The notes below the pieces were generated by a model that ran no database searches, was not told the origin of the DNA, and saw nothing but the letters and a program-made list of their open reading frames with translations. A program made the translations under genes and the position numbers. Shown here piece after piece: positions 46,150-56,399 of a stretch of 64,000 nt of DNA; position 1 is the stretch's first letter; every line of letters starts with the position of its first letter. Source of the stretch: Selaginella moellendorffii (lineage: Eukaryota; Streptophyta; Lycopodiopsida; Selaginellales; Selaginellaceae); contig NW_003314379.1 of NCBI RefSeq assembly GCF_000143415.4, forward strand, positions 65,851-129,850, given 5' to 3'.

Positions 46150-47514
46150 ATGTCTCGAGTGGTTCCCATGGCTTCTTACAAGCACCATCTCTCCAGGCAA
46201 TGCATTGCCAGAGAGCAGCAAAGAGATCGGCCGAGCGTCAGGTGTGCCAATTTCGTGTGCTTGATTGGCTTGCTTGCGTTGGGCATTCTCGCAATCAGCT
46301 TGTCCTCGCTCAGGGTCATGCTAGGCTATCCGCATCGCCACAAGCTGCTGCGCAGTGGCAGGCTAGATCCCCAGGAATTGAATAGAACCTTGTTTTTGCA
46401 GTCGATCCAGGATCCTTGGACGCCGGAGGAGCTTCACAGGCTCAACCTCTTGCTGGAAGGCGATGGCGATGTGGTAAATCTGGAGCTTGTGAGGCGGCGG
46501 TGGCAGCGTGACATTCCAGAGGCGGCCTCGAGAGCCAGAGCCGCCAGAGCAGCGAGCATCGATGTGGATTCGTACTACCGTCACGACCACCGTCCCAACT
46601 CGGGCTATAGGAGGATCTCGGCTAGAGGGTCCAGGTTGCCGGTGGAGCTCACTCATCCTCGATACTCCACGCGTTGGGCGGAAGCGTCTCAAGCTCTACG
46701 CTCGTGGCTGAGGAAGAAGAGGTATGATCCCAGTGTCATGAACGAGCTGGTGGATCAAGTGAGTGCTCCTATCGTCAAGTTTCTCAATTCATCAGCAACA
46801 GGCTCTAGCGGGCGATTCCGGCAGTGTGCTGTGGTTGGAAACAGCGGCATCCTTCTCAACACCAGGTATGGATCTTTCATCGACAGCCACGAAGCAGTGT
46901 TGAGGCTCAACAATGCCAGAGTCACAGGTTTCGAGCAGCACGTTGGATCAAAGACGACGCTTTCCTTCATCAACAGCAACGTTCTAGCTCTGTGCTCTCG
47001 ACGTCCGGGTTGCAATTGCCATCCATATGGATCCAGCGTCGCCACCGTCGTCTATATGTGCCAGGCTCTACATTTCGTCCACCTCAAGCTCTGTGGCTCT
47101 CTCATGGCCGATGCGCCGCTGCTCGTCACTGATCCCAGATTCGATGCTCTGTGCATGAGAATTGTCAAGTACTACTCGCTCAAGAAGTTCTTCCAGAGCT
47201 CCGGCGCTGCTGCTTCGGCCAGCTACTCGATCGAGCACTGGAAACGCATGCACGACGGCTCATTCTTCCACTACTCGTCTGGGATGCAAGCGGTGATGCT
47301 TGCGCTGGGGATATGCGACAGTGTGAATATTTTCGGATTCGGGAAAGCTGCCACCGCCAAACATCACTATCACACAAACCAGAGAGGGGAGCTCAACCTT
47401 CACGACTACGCGGCGGAGTATACACTCTACCAGGATCTCGCCAACAACAAGTCCAATCCTTTTCTAGACGAGGCCTCTGGATTCAAGTTACCGGCCGTCA
47501 GGGTTTTCACATAG
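46150..47514 (+). CDS. plant sialyltransferase-like protein (GT29 family)
   Basis: A single exon of 454 aa. A short cytosolic start and one hydrophobic segment (CLIGLLALGILAISLSS, about residues 35-52) predict a type II Golgi protein. The sialylmotif L region is clear (CAVVGNSGILL, IDSHEAVLRLNNA), followed by motif S (SSGMQAVMLALGICDSVNIFGFG) and the very-small motif (HYHTN). Plant GT29 members resemble sialyltransferases but are thought to act on related sugars such as Kdo or on pectin, with roles in pollen tubes in Arabidopsis. The true substrate here is unknown. A fragment of a second copy is at 41148-41335. Confidence 0.9.
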   Translation: MSRVVPMASYKHHLSRQCIAREQQRDRPSVRCANFVCLIGLLALGILAISLSSLRVMLGYPHRHKLLRSGRLDPQELNRTLFLQSIQDPWTPEELHRLNLLLEGDGDVVNLELVRRRWQRDIPEAASRARAARAASIDVDSYYRHDHRPNSGYRRISARGSRLPVELTHPRYSTRWAEASQALRSWLRKKRYDPSVMNELVDQVSAPIVKFLNSSATGSSGRFRQCAVVGNSGILLNTRYGSFIDSHEAVLRLNNARVTGFEQHVGSKTTLSFINSNVLALCSRRPGCNCHPYGSSVATVVYMCQALHFVHLKLCGSLMADAPLLVTDPRFDALCMRIVKYYSLKKFFQSSGAAASASYSIEHWKRMHDGSFFHYSSGMQAVMLALGICDSVNIFGFGKAATAKHHYHTNQRGELNLHDYAAEYTLYQDLANNKSNPFLDEASGFKLPAVRVFT

Positions 47515-47601
47515 ATAGATAGAGTCGAGTCACCAGGTTCCGGTAGCCTTCTTTCTACGACAGGAAGGAAGTGAAAGGTAAAGGTCGGGCGGAGGCTGGA
47601 A

Positions 47602-48295
47602 ATGCAGGCAAAGCAGTGGTGGCAGGTCTTGGGCTTAGCGGTGCTCCTACTCTTTCTCTGCAAGATGTCCGTCATGGTGTTGGACCAAGAGCTCCACCAG
47701 CAACACTTTAGCGTTGGCAGCGATACAGATGCAAGCCTGGCGAGGCTCCCCAGAAACCCAAGTCAAGACAAGCGAGGATGGCTGCTCGATCCTCTCAAAG
47801 CTGCTGCTCAAGCCGGCCTCTCAGGTAGGCTACTATAGGAATAATGGTGTGTGTGTGTGTGTAGCTTACTTTCATTCTTTCCCAGGTGGAGCGATTGAAT
47901 GCACAGCAGTTCACGCAGGAGAGATTCAAGTAGGGGCCGTTCGTGCCAATCATCGGCATCACTTTTGCAACGAGACGTTTCTCCTTTGGAACGCTCGAGC
48001 GTTGTTTCGTGTAAGTTTTTTTGCGATCGATCTTATAAACCCGGTTGGAGCTGATATAACTTATCTCTCTCTTTTTCTCTCTCTTCCGCAGCTGGAGAAC
48101 GCATTCATGGACAATGGATATGCGCAGGCTGTTGTTGGAGCTGGCGAGGTATCAATCGCCGCTGCGCCGGCTGGCCGGGCACATGCTTTGGCAAATATTG
48201 ACAGGCACAAGACACTCTTTTTTTTGGCGTGTCAAGACGCTCTATTCAACCCCGAGAATCCAATGACAGACTTTCGGATATGGGACGATCTGTGA
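47602..48295 (+). CDS. cupin-like (RmlC-type) plant protein with N-terminal membrane anchor
   Basis: Three exons, 47602-47824, 47886-48010 and 48092-48295, give 183 aa. The N-terminus has a hydrophobic segment (LGLAVLLLFLCKMSVMVL) suggesting a signal anchor. The rest reads as a small beta-barrel: AIECTAVHAGEI, a His-rich ANHRHHFCNETFLLW segment resembling a cupin metal-binding first motif, and VSIAAAPAGRAHALANID resembling the second. It ends with DFRIWDDL. Similar uncharacterised cupin-fold proteins occur across plants. The first intron carries a (GT)n run. It lies 87 bp downstream of the GT29 gene on the same strand. Confidence 0.65.
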
Positions 48296-48520
48296 CGAAA
48301 TGAAAAAGCCCAAGGCAAAAGCTCTCTTGGCTCTCGGTCTTATTTTTTATAGAATGAAGCAAGAATCGTCGGTGGCGTCTCTCCGTGGCCGCGGCTTCAA
48401 GAATTGTGACACCACAACCCGAGAGAAAGAAATTCTTCTCTTTCTTTTCTTCTACTAAGGAGATGGATGGATCGTTTTCGGTAATAGAGCTCGAGGTAAT
48501 CAATCGAATCGGGTCGGCGA

Positions 48521-49584
48521 TCAGCATTTGAGTGTCAGCAGCGGGATGATGCCTCGTGTTCGCTTCAGGTACGCGACGTAGTCACTGTAGTGCATCGTGT
48601 AGAGTGAGCTCTGGTAGCGAGTGATTCTAAAGCGCCTGCGCAGTGACTCGGTTATAGGACCCATGAATCCTGCTTTTCTCACCAACGAGTCCACAGTTTC
48701 CACCTTGGTCCAGCCTGGAAAGATTGCTTTTTTCTATGGTCCTCTGGAAGAAAACAACAACAATCTCACGTACCTTCCTGAGCCGAAACTTCTGGCAAAT
48801 AAGTGGCACTCCTACGTAAGTTATCCGGATCAGTGAACTCCAAGATCATCCCATGCTTCCCAATCTGCGGGAGTAAAATCAGTAGCAATTCCACCGGAGC
48901 AAAATCAATCAACCTCTCCCTAGCTACGAGGCAAGAAGAGAAGAATAAAACTATGCAAGAAAGCAAACAAGCCTCCCAAAAGGCTTGCAAAGAAGAAAAT
49001 TTAAGAAAAATGCACCTCCCAATCTAAATAATTGGCTGCTGATTCATAGTCTGTTAGAATGGACACGGTACATTCCAGGAAAGGAATCTCCCGGGCTTGA
49101 ATCGGAGGGAAGCGCCGGTCGCGGAGCGCACTGAAACATAGGTAGAGAAGAGGTCAACATCCTTCCACTTATTTTTTTCACATCTTTTCGCTCGAAACTC
49201 GGCTACCAAACACTAGCTAGCAAGGAAGGCATCCACTTAAAACCATAAACAAATGGTGCCATGACAAGGCTCTTTCACGCCAAGCAACCAAAAGAGCGCA
49301 CCTGGTCAATGCGTAATCCTTGAAGCCAGTGATCAAGCAGCGAGCTTCCAGCGTCCCGATGCATCCTCGCAAGCGAGGCTCTCCACCATTCACAACTTTC
49401 TTCCAAGTCACGAACAGTGGGCTGCATGGGGAAAATGGAACGTGAAAGAGAGAATGGCAAACAATGCCAAGAACACTTACTAGTTCCCTTCCTCGAAGTC
49501 CGGCGTGGGAATCACATCTCCGGTGTAGTGGGCGACGAGAGTATCGAAGCAATAGACGGCCATCTCCTTGCTAGCGGAGACCAT
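48521..49584 (-). CDS. AMMECR1 domain protein
   Basis: Five exons, 49481-49584, 49302-49421, 49016-49130, 48774-48864 and 48521-48714, join in phase to give 207 aa, the usual size of the family. The AMMECR1 core is unmistakable: YPLFVTWKK, the invariant LRGCIGTL, SALRDRRFPPI, then TVSILTDYE, and the C-terminal DYVAYLKR. The LRGCIGT motif is the most conserved feature of the family and is thought to sit in a binding cleft. The biochemical role is not settled. It faces the GT29/cupin genes tail to tail. Confidence 0.9.
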
Positions 49585-49589
49585 GGTGC

Positions 49590-50054
49590 TGCTGCTCCTG
49601 CGCGTCCGATGATGTTCGGAACCACGCCCCTAGCCACGCCCCAACCATAAGAAAAAAAAAAAGAGGAGAAAAAAAGAGAGCAAGTCTTCACTCCCCTTCC
49701 ACTCGACTTGAGAATCACTCGCTCACTCACTCGCTCGCTTCTAAGAACAAGCAAGAAGCAGCAGCGGCAGGCATCCCTACCACTTCCGCAAGCCGCCTCT
49801 TCTTCATCAACAACAAGAGCCGCCGCCACAAATGAGTGCTGCTGCTGCCGCCACCGCCGCCGATTCGCGCGCCGTCGTCCTCCACCCGAGCGCCGTGGCC
49901 GCAGCAGCGCATCAGCCTCTCGTGCTAGGGCATCATCGCCATCGCCATGACTGGCGAGCGCACAGCAAGCAAGCCAAGCCCTAGAAAAAAGAACACGACA
50001 AGTAGGGAATCTAATTTGACGAAAGGAAGGAATAAACCTCCTTCTCTCTCCTTT
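49590..50054. other. intergenic, no convincing gene
   Basis: Contains simple-sequence GA/AAG runs and Gln/Ala/Arg-type repeats in several frames. These have repeat-like codon content and no homology I recognise. It probably holds the AMMECR1 promoter and the 3' UTR of the SET gene. Confidence 0.45.
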
Positions 50055-52145
50055 TCAAAATGGCCTCATGCTACTAGCTTGCGCGATGAGCGCCTCGAAG
50101 ACCTCGGCCCTTTGGTTCCCAAAGGTACTCCGGCAAAGCTTGTAAGCCACCTCTCTCACCACTCGCAATGGCCCCTCGTCTCTCACCACCGCCGACGATT
50201 CCAAGTACTGCCGCAGCTCCATCACTTCCCCGCACTGCATTATCAGCGATCGCCAGTGCCCCGGCACCGTCTCGTGCAAGCAGCTCACCAGATCCTCCCA
50301 TGGCGGCACCGTTTGCATGAAATCCTCGAAGAAGTCCGACGATGGCATCCCGGCCAAGTAGGCCAGCGCGTACGAGGCGCGCAGCAGCGTGTCCGCGCTC
50401 GCGCTTCCCTCCGCCTGGAGCCGCACGGCTAGCTGCCCGAAGCTCGCGCACGCCGGGAGAGGACCGGGCACCTCCCCGGCCTCCGCCGCCGCGTTGATCT
50501 CCCGGAAGGCCTTGTCGTGGAGGAAGTTGAACTGCTCGTTGATCCTCCGGAAGGCCTTCTGAGAGCCGCGCTCGCTGGAGCAGCGGCGGCACTGGCACTG
50601 GAATCCCCACCGCTGGCAGATCTCCTGCCGCGCGTGGAACGGCACCAGCGCGTCGAAGTATGGGAGAGTGATCTCCTCCCCCTCGCCGATGTCTCGAGCC
50701 GCGTGGACGAAGAGCGCTCGCCCGACTTCCAGCCGCGCGGCATTCGGACAGCACGAATGGTTGATGAAAGCCGGCAGCGGCCACAGTCCGCACGACTTGG
50801 AGTTAAGGATGGCGTCGGCGCTGTTGCACATACCATCGAGCTTGTGCCACAGAGACTGGCCGAACGAGAACTCCTTCACCACCTTGCGGACGCTGTCCGT
50901 GTCGATCCTCACGTCGCCATTGTTGTCCTGGTCGAAGGTCTCGGAGTACCAGCGGCTGTTGGGACGGAACAAGTCCAGCGACGGGATCTTGGTCGACGAC
51001 ATGAGGCTGCTCAGCTGCTGGAAATTCCGCCTCGAGCACGCCACCGCCGCCATGATCTTGGCCATTAGGTCCTCCTGAAGTGATGTCGCCTGGCAGCTCG
51101 GCGGAGAATCGCTGTAAGCTACTGCCAAGGCATTGGTGACGAGCAGCGTTTCTCCAGCCTTGACGCTCTCGGTGACGAACAGGCCTCGACCGGAGGCGAT
51201 GGTGGACTTCCGGATTGCCACGGGGCCGACGTAGTCCGCGCAGCTGGGAGCTCGGTCTCGAGCTCGGCCAGCGATGAGGAAGCCACTGATGTCGAAACTC
51301 CCGTGCTTGCTCTGCTTGATACTCGTCTCGCACTGCTGGATGAGGCCTCCCATATGATCTCTCGACATCTCCGCAGCCTTCTTCATGCACGCCAGCGCCA
51401 TCTCGTACTCGTGGAGTCCGTGGAGCGCTCGGGCTTTCCGGCAGTGGCTTTTCACGTTGGAGAGATCCAGCTTGAGCGCGTTATTCGAGTCAGAGAGCGC
51501 TTGCTCCGGATTTCCAATCCTCAGCATCGTTTCAGCTCGGTTGGAGAGAGCCACTGCCATCACCTCGCGAAGATTGGAGCTGAGAGTGATGCACTTGGTG
51601 TAAGCTTCCGCAGCACCTATCCAATCCTTGGACGCGAAGAGCTTGTTGCCTTCCATCTTGAGCGACGCGGCGCTGGCCTCCTCGGAGATGGGAGCTGGAA
51701 ACTCACCGCTCGAGTCGGGTACTGCCAACACCCTCTCGATGTTGAGAAGATTGTCCACACGCAGCACCAAAATCCCTCCTTTCTCCCGCTTGAGCACCGG
51801 CTCCTTGATCGCCACTCTCATCCCCACTGGAAATCTCTGCTTCACGCCCGCATTGCTCGTGTTGGAGACCGCCACATTGTACACGGACAGCAGCACCGCG
51901 CGCTCGCTCGCGTCTTCCAGCACCGTGTGGATGCCCTGGCTCTTGAAAGCCTCGCCACACAGCGTCCCAAAGAGCGCACACCCTGTGTGATGCTTCCCCG
52001 GCTTGAGATCCGCGAGTCCGATCGGCTGGAGCTTGTGGAGTGGCGGAGCTGCTGGCTGCGACATTGGCTCCACGGCCACTGCCCCGATCTTACCTCGCGT
52101 CGCGTGGATTTCCAGCACGCGTGCCTTGATCAGCCATTCCTCCAT
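50055..52145 (-). CDS. TPR-SET domain protein (SMYD-like methyltransferase family)
   Basis: A single exon of 696 aa. Residues about 155-265 form TPR-type helices (KMEGNKLFASKDWIGAAEAYTKCI). The SET domain runs from about 308 (GRGLFVTESVKAGE) to 500, with the catalytic-site motif NHSCCPN at 462-468, GEEITLPYF at 489-497, and a post-SET Cys cluster CQCRRC at 517-522. Overall order (TPR first, then SET) fits plant TPR-SET proteins related to SMYD lysine methyltransferases. The N-terminal 150 residues are a separate conserved region of unknown role. It shares a 60-bp divergent start region with the thiouridylase gene. Confidence 0.88.
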   Translation of the reverse strand: MEEWLIKARVLEIHATRGKIGAVAVEPMSQPAAPPLHKLQPIGLADLKPGKHHTGCALFGTLCGEAFKSQGIHTVLEDASERAVLLSVYNVAVSNTSNAGVKQRFPVGMRVAIKEPVLKREKGGILVLRVDNLLNIERVLAVPDSSGEFPAPISEEASAASLKMEGNKLFASKDWIGAAEAYTKCITLSSNLREVMAVALSNRAETMLRIGNPEQALSDSNNALKLDLSNVKSHCRKARALHGLHEYEMALACMKKAAEMSRDHMGGLIQQCETSIKQSKHGSFDISGFLIAGRARDRAPSCADYVGPVAIRKSTIASGRGLFVTESVKAGETLLVTNALAVAYSDSPPSCQATSLQEDLMAKIMAAVACSRRNFQQLSSLMSSTKIPSLDLFRPNSRWYSETFDQDNNGDVRIDTDSVRKVVKEFSFGQSLWHKLDGMCNSADAILNSKSCGLWPLPAFINHSCCPNAARLEVGRALFVHAARDIGEGEEITLPYFDALVPFHARQEICQRWGFQCQCRRCSSERGSQKAFRRINEQFNFLHDKAFREINAAAEAGEVPGPLPACASFGQLAVRLQAEGSASADTLLRASYALAYLAGMPSSDFFEDFMQTVPPWEDLVSCLHETVPGHWRSLIMQCGEVMELRQYLESSAVVRDEGPLRVVREVAYKLCRSTFGNQRAEVFEALIAQASSMRPF

Positions 52146-52205
52146 TGGGAAAATGTAGCTCCTACCTTAAACCCTAAAAATGTGGAGGGAGGAAGAGCCC
52201 TAAAA
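52146..52205. promoter_or_regulatory. 60-bp bidirectional start region with telo-box
   Basis: It lies between the ATGs of the SET and MnmA genes and contains AAACCCTAAAAATG, a telo-box, and a second CCCTAAAAATG at the MnmA start. Such boxes are common in plant translation and ribosome-related promoters. Confidence 0.55.
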
Positions 52206-54195
52206 ATGGCGCTCTCTCCATGCGCTTGTGGCTACCAGGTCAGTTCGCGGGCATTTCATTGCGAGCCGCGAAATCTTCGTCTTCTCTCCGGATGCTCGAT
52301 TCCACGGCAACGACGATGGCAATGCTCATCGCTGGGAATTGAAAATCCGGTCTTGTCCGAGGAGCAGCAGCAGCGTACTCTCACACATTCTCCGATTTTG
52401 GAGTGGAACGATGCCTTGAGTTGCTGCGAGCCTCATGGCCAGCACAGGCTGAGAGTAGCAGTGCTCGTGAGTGGAGGAGTGGATAGTAGTGTGGCATTGC
52501 GGCTACTCTGTGCGGCTGGACACTCGTGCACTGCCTTCTATATCAAGATCTGGTTCCAGGTACTAGAAAATCTTTTTGGATTGGCAGAGGCATTGACAAG
52601 ATCTGGCTAGCTCCACAGGAGGATTTCCAAAACTTCTGGTCGTCTTGTCCATGGGAGGAAGACTTGAAGTATGCTCAAGACGTGTGTGACGAGGTTTGCT
52701 TTGTTTTTGTTCCTTTCTTTGTGGTTTTCTTATTGGAAGATTTTTTGTTTGTAGGTGGGAGTGAAGCTGGAGATCGTCCATTTGACTGATGTCTACTGGA
52801 ACAAGGTTGTCTCCAAATGCATCACGGAAGTTCGGGCCGGGAGGACTCCAAATCCTGATATCATGTGCAACACCGTTGTCAAGTTTGGTATGGAAGCTGT
52901 TCTTTGGATTTTCCTTTGCGTATACTAAGCCTGACAATCAGGTGCTTTTCTGGATCACATTGACAGGACTAAGTTCGATCGAGTTGCCTCCGGTCATTAT
53001 GCTCGAGTGGAGCGGTATGTGGATGAGCAGGGGACAATACGTGCACGACTAAAGCTATCAAAAGATGAAGTAAGGCTCCAGCTCTTTTCGCGCTTTTGCT
53101 TTTGAGCGAACTGTTGATATTGCAGGTCAAGGACCAGACTTACTTTCTCTCGCAGCTCTCGCAGGAGCAACTGGGATTTCTTATGTTTCCTTTAGGCAGT
53201 CTGGCGAAGGTGAGGATCTCGACTTTTTCTCTTTTCACCCGCAAGTAACTCGAATGCTGGCAGCCTGAGGTCCGTCAACTTGCTCATTCTCTGAATCTTC
53301 CAAACAAGGATCGGAAAGATTCACAAGGCATCTGCTTCCTTGGCAAGGTTCGTTTCTGCTGGTCCCGTCTCACAATGTCTCTTTGATGGACGGGTTTTAC
53401 AGGTCAAATTCAGTGACTTCATATCCAGACACCTTGGCGAAAAGGAAGGTCTTCTCATCGAGGCCGAGACCGGAAAAACAATGGGCAAACACAAAGGATT
53501 CTGGTTCTACACAATCGGCCAGAGGCGTGGTATTAGTCTCTCACACGGACCGTGGTATGTTCTCAAAAGAATTTTTCCCCCCCTCCTCACTGCAGTCGTG
53601 TCGTGCAGGTACGTTGTGGCAAAGGACTCGGAGAAAAATCTGGTTTATATTTCAAGGCATTACTTTTCCGGGGATAAGAAGAGACGAAACTTCTACGTTG
53701 ATAATTTGAGCTGGTTTTCAACGATACCCGACCCCAGTTGTCCGATAAAATGCAAGGTGGGATTTTCTCGTTTTCATCGTCCTTGCCGTCGATTTACCAG
53801 GAATTCCGTGGCCCCAGGTCCGTCACGGTCCCAGTTTTCACGACTGCGAGCTCGAGGTTGAACGGGAGAAGCAGGGTGCCCGTGTGAAACTGCTACACAA
53901 CGATCAAGCTCTAGCAGCCGGTCAGTACGCAGCGTTTTATGCTGGAGAGACTTGCCTGGGGTCTGGCATGATCACGGAATCGATGGACGATTTAGAGTCG
54001 TGCACAGTCTCCGCTCGAGCTTTGGAAGATGGTAGACCAACACTTGGCGTGGTGAAGCAAGACGAACACACTAAATCGCTGCCACTCGGGACTACTGTGG
54101 CACGGCTGATCGTGGACAAGCTGCTGGTGCCATCTGTGAGGAAATTGGAGCAGATTCTCGCTAAGATCTTGACACACCACCACAGTGATCCATAG
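52206..54195 (+). CDS. tRNA-specific 2-thiouridylase (MnmA/TRMU family)
   Basis: Nine exons: 52206-52559, 52619-52693, 52755-52887, 52942-53069, 53126-53209, 53264-53347, 53403-53554, 53609-53756 and 53818-54195. An N-terminal extension of about 75 residues is likely a mitochondrial or plastid targeting sequence. The PP-loop SGGVDSS binds ATP. The first catalytic Cys lies in NPDIMCN and the second in [23 protein letters not shown] and [10 protein letters not shown] are family motifs. The enzyme thiolates U34 of organellar tRNAs. All parts are present, so the gene appears intact. Confidence 0.92.
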
Positions 54196-55234
54196 CTCGA
54201 GCCGGATTGACTCGACAGGCGCAGCGAAGCAATGCTCTTCTGTCCTCTGGCGTTGGGATTCTCCAAAGGCTGCTAGACTCGCCGGCTGGCTGCTTCAAAG
54301 TGAGTGACGTATCCTTTTTCCTTTCGTTTCCTTCTATAAAGTAGCGAAATCGCTCGTCCATTTGACTAACAGTTTTGCTGGTACCTCGAAACTCGAGTGT
54401 GTCAAACAGATGGCAAAGACATGGGCCCTCGCTCGCCACCGAGCTGGAAAGCAAGCTATAAGCGAAAGACTGCTAGAAAGGCTTTGAGACAATCCACCAT
54501 GTTTACCAAGTAAGACTTGTTCGTCTTCGTTGTTTCAGTTAACTGTTCCATGGCCGCCATTAATAGTTTTTGCGATCGCTGTGAATGCAAGAGAAAGAAA
54601 AGAAAAAGAAATTTTTTCCGGAGATCTCAACGGAAACAAAAGGAAAGAACAAGAGCTTCCTAACGACCGATCCAAGGCAACGATTGCATCTCGGATTCTC
54701 CAACAGCATCGATCGTCAGCAGCAGCAGCAGCAGCAGCGCAAGAACTCGACGCGACGCGATGGGCCTTCTTCTTGTTCTTGGTGGAGGGGCGCATTTCCA
54801 TTCCCGTCCATCGCCATGGTTCGTTATGGCTAACCTTCGACACACCAAGAAATAGGCCGCGCAGCGGCACAAAACGAGAGAGAAAGAAAAAACAAGACGA
54901 ACGAACTCAAACCAAACCAATCCAAATGGTTTTATAAAATTCCATTCCTCTATGCCCGATCCCGATCCACAAAACAGTTTCTATGATTGATCGATCAATC
55001 CGAGAGACACAGTCTCTTTGCATTTCAAGGAGAAACCATAAATCTTTACAAGACAAACGCGTTTGTGTGTGTGCCAGCCAGCCAGCCATGGCCTCTCGAT
55101 CGATCCATCGATCAAACGAAGATTAGAAGGAAAAAAACAACCATCCTATCTTCTTCTTCTTCTTTCTGTTCCTCACGGCACCTACAGGATGCGTGAATGG
55201 ATTCATCTCACTCTCTCGACTCTCTGCTGCTAGA
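54196..55234. other. intergenic, probably 3' regions of MnmA and ERF genes
   Basis: No gene recognised. A short pair of frames at about 54200-54310 and 54345-54500 could be exons of something small but has no known motif. The right half includes simple repeats (CAGCAG, TCTTCTTCT) and likely ERF 3' UTR. Confidence 0.45.
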
Positions 55235-56362
55235 TCATGTGAGCAGATGCATGAGCTTGGCAGGAGCGGCGATTTGCGGCTCCTCGGAACAAGGCGGAGG
55301 CTGATTCAAGTCGAGAAATGGAAGCGGCTTGGTGGATACCGGAGGAGCTGCCTCGGCATCGATAACGGACGAGGAGGAATCGCAGTCGCTCTGATATGTG
55401 GAGCTCTGCTGGATCGCCTTCTGCTGCTCCGGCTCTTGTGGCTGCAAGCAAGGAGAAGATTTGACGAGCCACGCTGCCTGATGGTGGTGATGATCCAGCG
55501 CCGCTAGCGCCACGGCCGACGAAGAACTAGTGTTGTTGGTGGTAGTACCAGTCCTCATCTTCTTGACGTCGGGAGCAAAAGCCTGGCGAGCGAGGTGGAG
55601 CGATGGCGGCGAGGAATCCACCGGCAGCGCCTGGGGGATGATCAAGGATCGCTTGATGCCATGGCCGCTGTTGTTGGCGGAGGAGCAGATGGGATGCTGG
55701 TGGTGGAGGAAGTGGAGTGGAGTAGCCACCGGGATGGCCTCGAATGGGCCTCGGCAAGGGCGGAAGCTTGTGATGGTGGAGATGGCGGATTCGTGGCCTC
55801 CTCCGGTCTGGACTGATGGGTGATAGCGCTGCTGCTGGTGCTGGCCATCGTCCACGATCTGGATCATGGACGAGGCGAGGTCGGGCATTCCTAGATTCAG
55901 ATCCACAACGCTGGCGGCCCGCCCGGATCCAATCATCCTGCTCGGCCCCCTCCAGGACGAGAGATCACTGGCGACGGGCAGCGCCAGCGGTGGAGGAGGG
56001 CGGTGGTGGATCAAGTGGTGGTGGTGGTGCTGCTGCTCGTGCTTGGGACTGCTCCAAGATTCCACGGTGGAGCTCTGGCTGGTGCTCTGATCATCGCAGG
56101 GCGGGGTGAAATTGGTCTTGGCCTTTGCTCCGCGCAGCGCCCGGGCTGCATTGTCGTAGGCCCGCGCCGCCTCCTCGGCGGTGTCGAAGGTGCCGAGCCA
56201 CACGCGAGTCTTCTTCCAGGGATCCCTTATCTCCGCCGCGAATCGCCCCCACGGCCTTTTCCTCACGCCCCGGAAGTGCGCCTCCTTCACCGCCGCGCCG
56301 CCGGCCGCCACGGACTTGATGCTCACCGCCGCCTCCTCCGCCTTGAAGCCACCCATTCTCAT
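55235..56362 (-). CDS. AP2/ERF transcription factor with EAR repression motif
   Basis: A single exon of 375 aa. One AP2 domain lies at about residues 29-87 ([20 protein letters not shown], then [16 protein letters not shown], then [11 protein letters not shown]), with the Ala and Asp positions typical of ERF rather than DREB. The middle is rich in His, Gln and Ser repeats. Near the C-terminus is LDLNQPP, an EAR motif that recruits TOPLESS-type corepressors, so it is most likely a group VIII repressor acting on GCC boxes. The first two Met codons (MRMGG) are both possible starts. A long gene-free region lies upstream. Confidence 0.92.
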   Translation of the reverse strand: MRMGGFKAEEAAVSIKSVAAGGAAVKEAHFRGVRKRPWGRFAAEIRDPWKKTRVWLGTFDTAEEAARAYDNAARALRGAKAKTNFTPPCDDQSTSQSSTVESWSSPKHEQQHHHHHLIHHRPPPPLALPVASDLSSWRGPSRMIGSGRAASVVDLNLGMPDLASSMIQIVDDGQHQQQRYHPSVQTGGGHESAISTITSFRPCRGPFEAIPVATPLHFLHHQHPICSSANNSGHGIKRSLIIPQALPVDSSPPSLHLARQAFAPDVKKMRTGTTTNNTSSSSAVALAALDHHHHQAAWLVKSSPCLQPQEPEQQKAIQQSSTYQSDCDSSSSVIDAEAAPPVSTKPLPFLDLNQPPPCSEEPQIAAPAKLMHLLT

Positions 56363-56399
56363 TCCTCTCGATTCGTCAATCCAATGAATGGAGGAATGG

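Noticed and set aside
49708-49950. Gln/Arg/Ala-rich frame between AMMECR1 and the SET gene
   Set aside because: Simple-sequence composition, no conserved motif, overlapping low-complexity frames on both strands.
50517-52200. Several long frames on the plus strand opposite the SET gene
   Set aside because: Antisense shadows of a GC-rich coding exon; the minus-strand frame carries the complete SET and TPR motifs.
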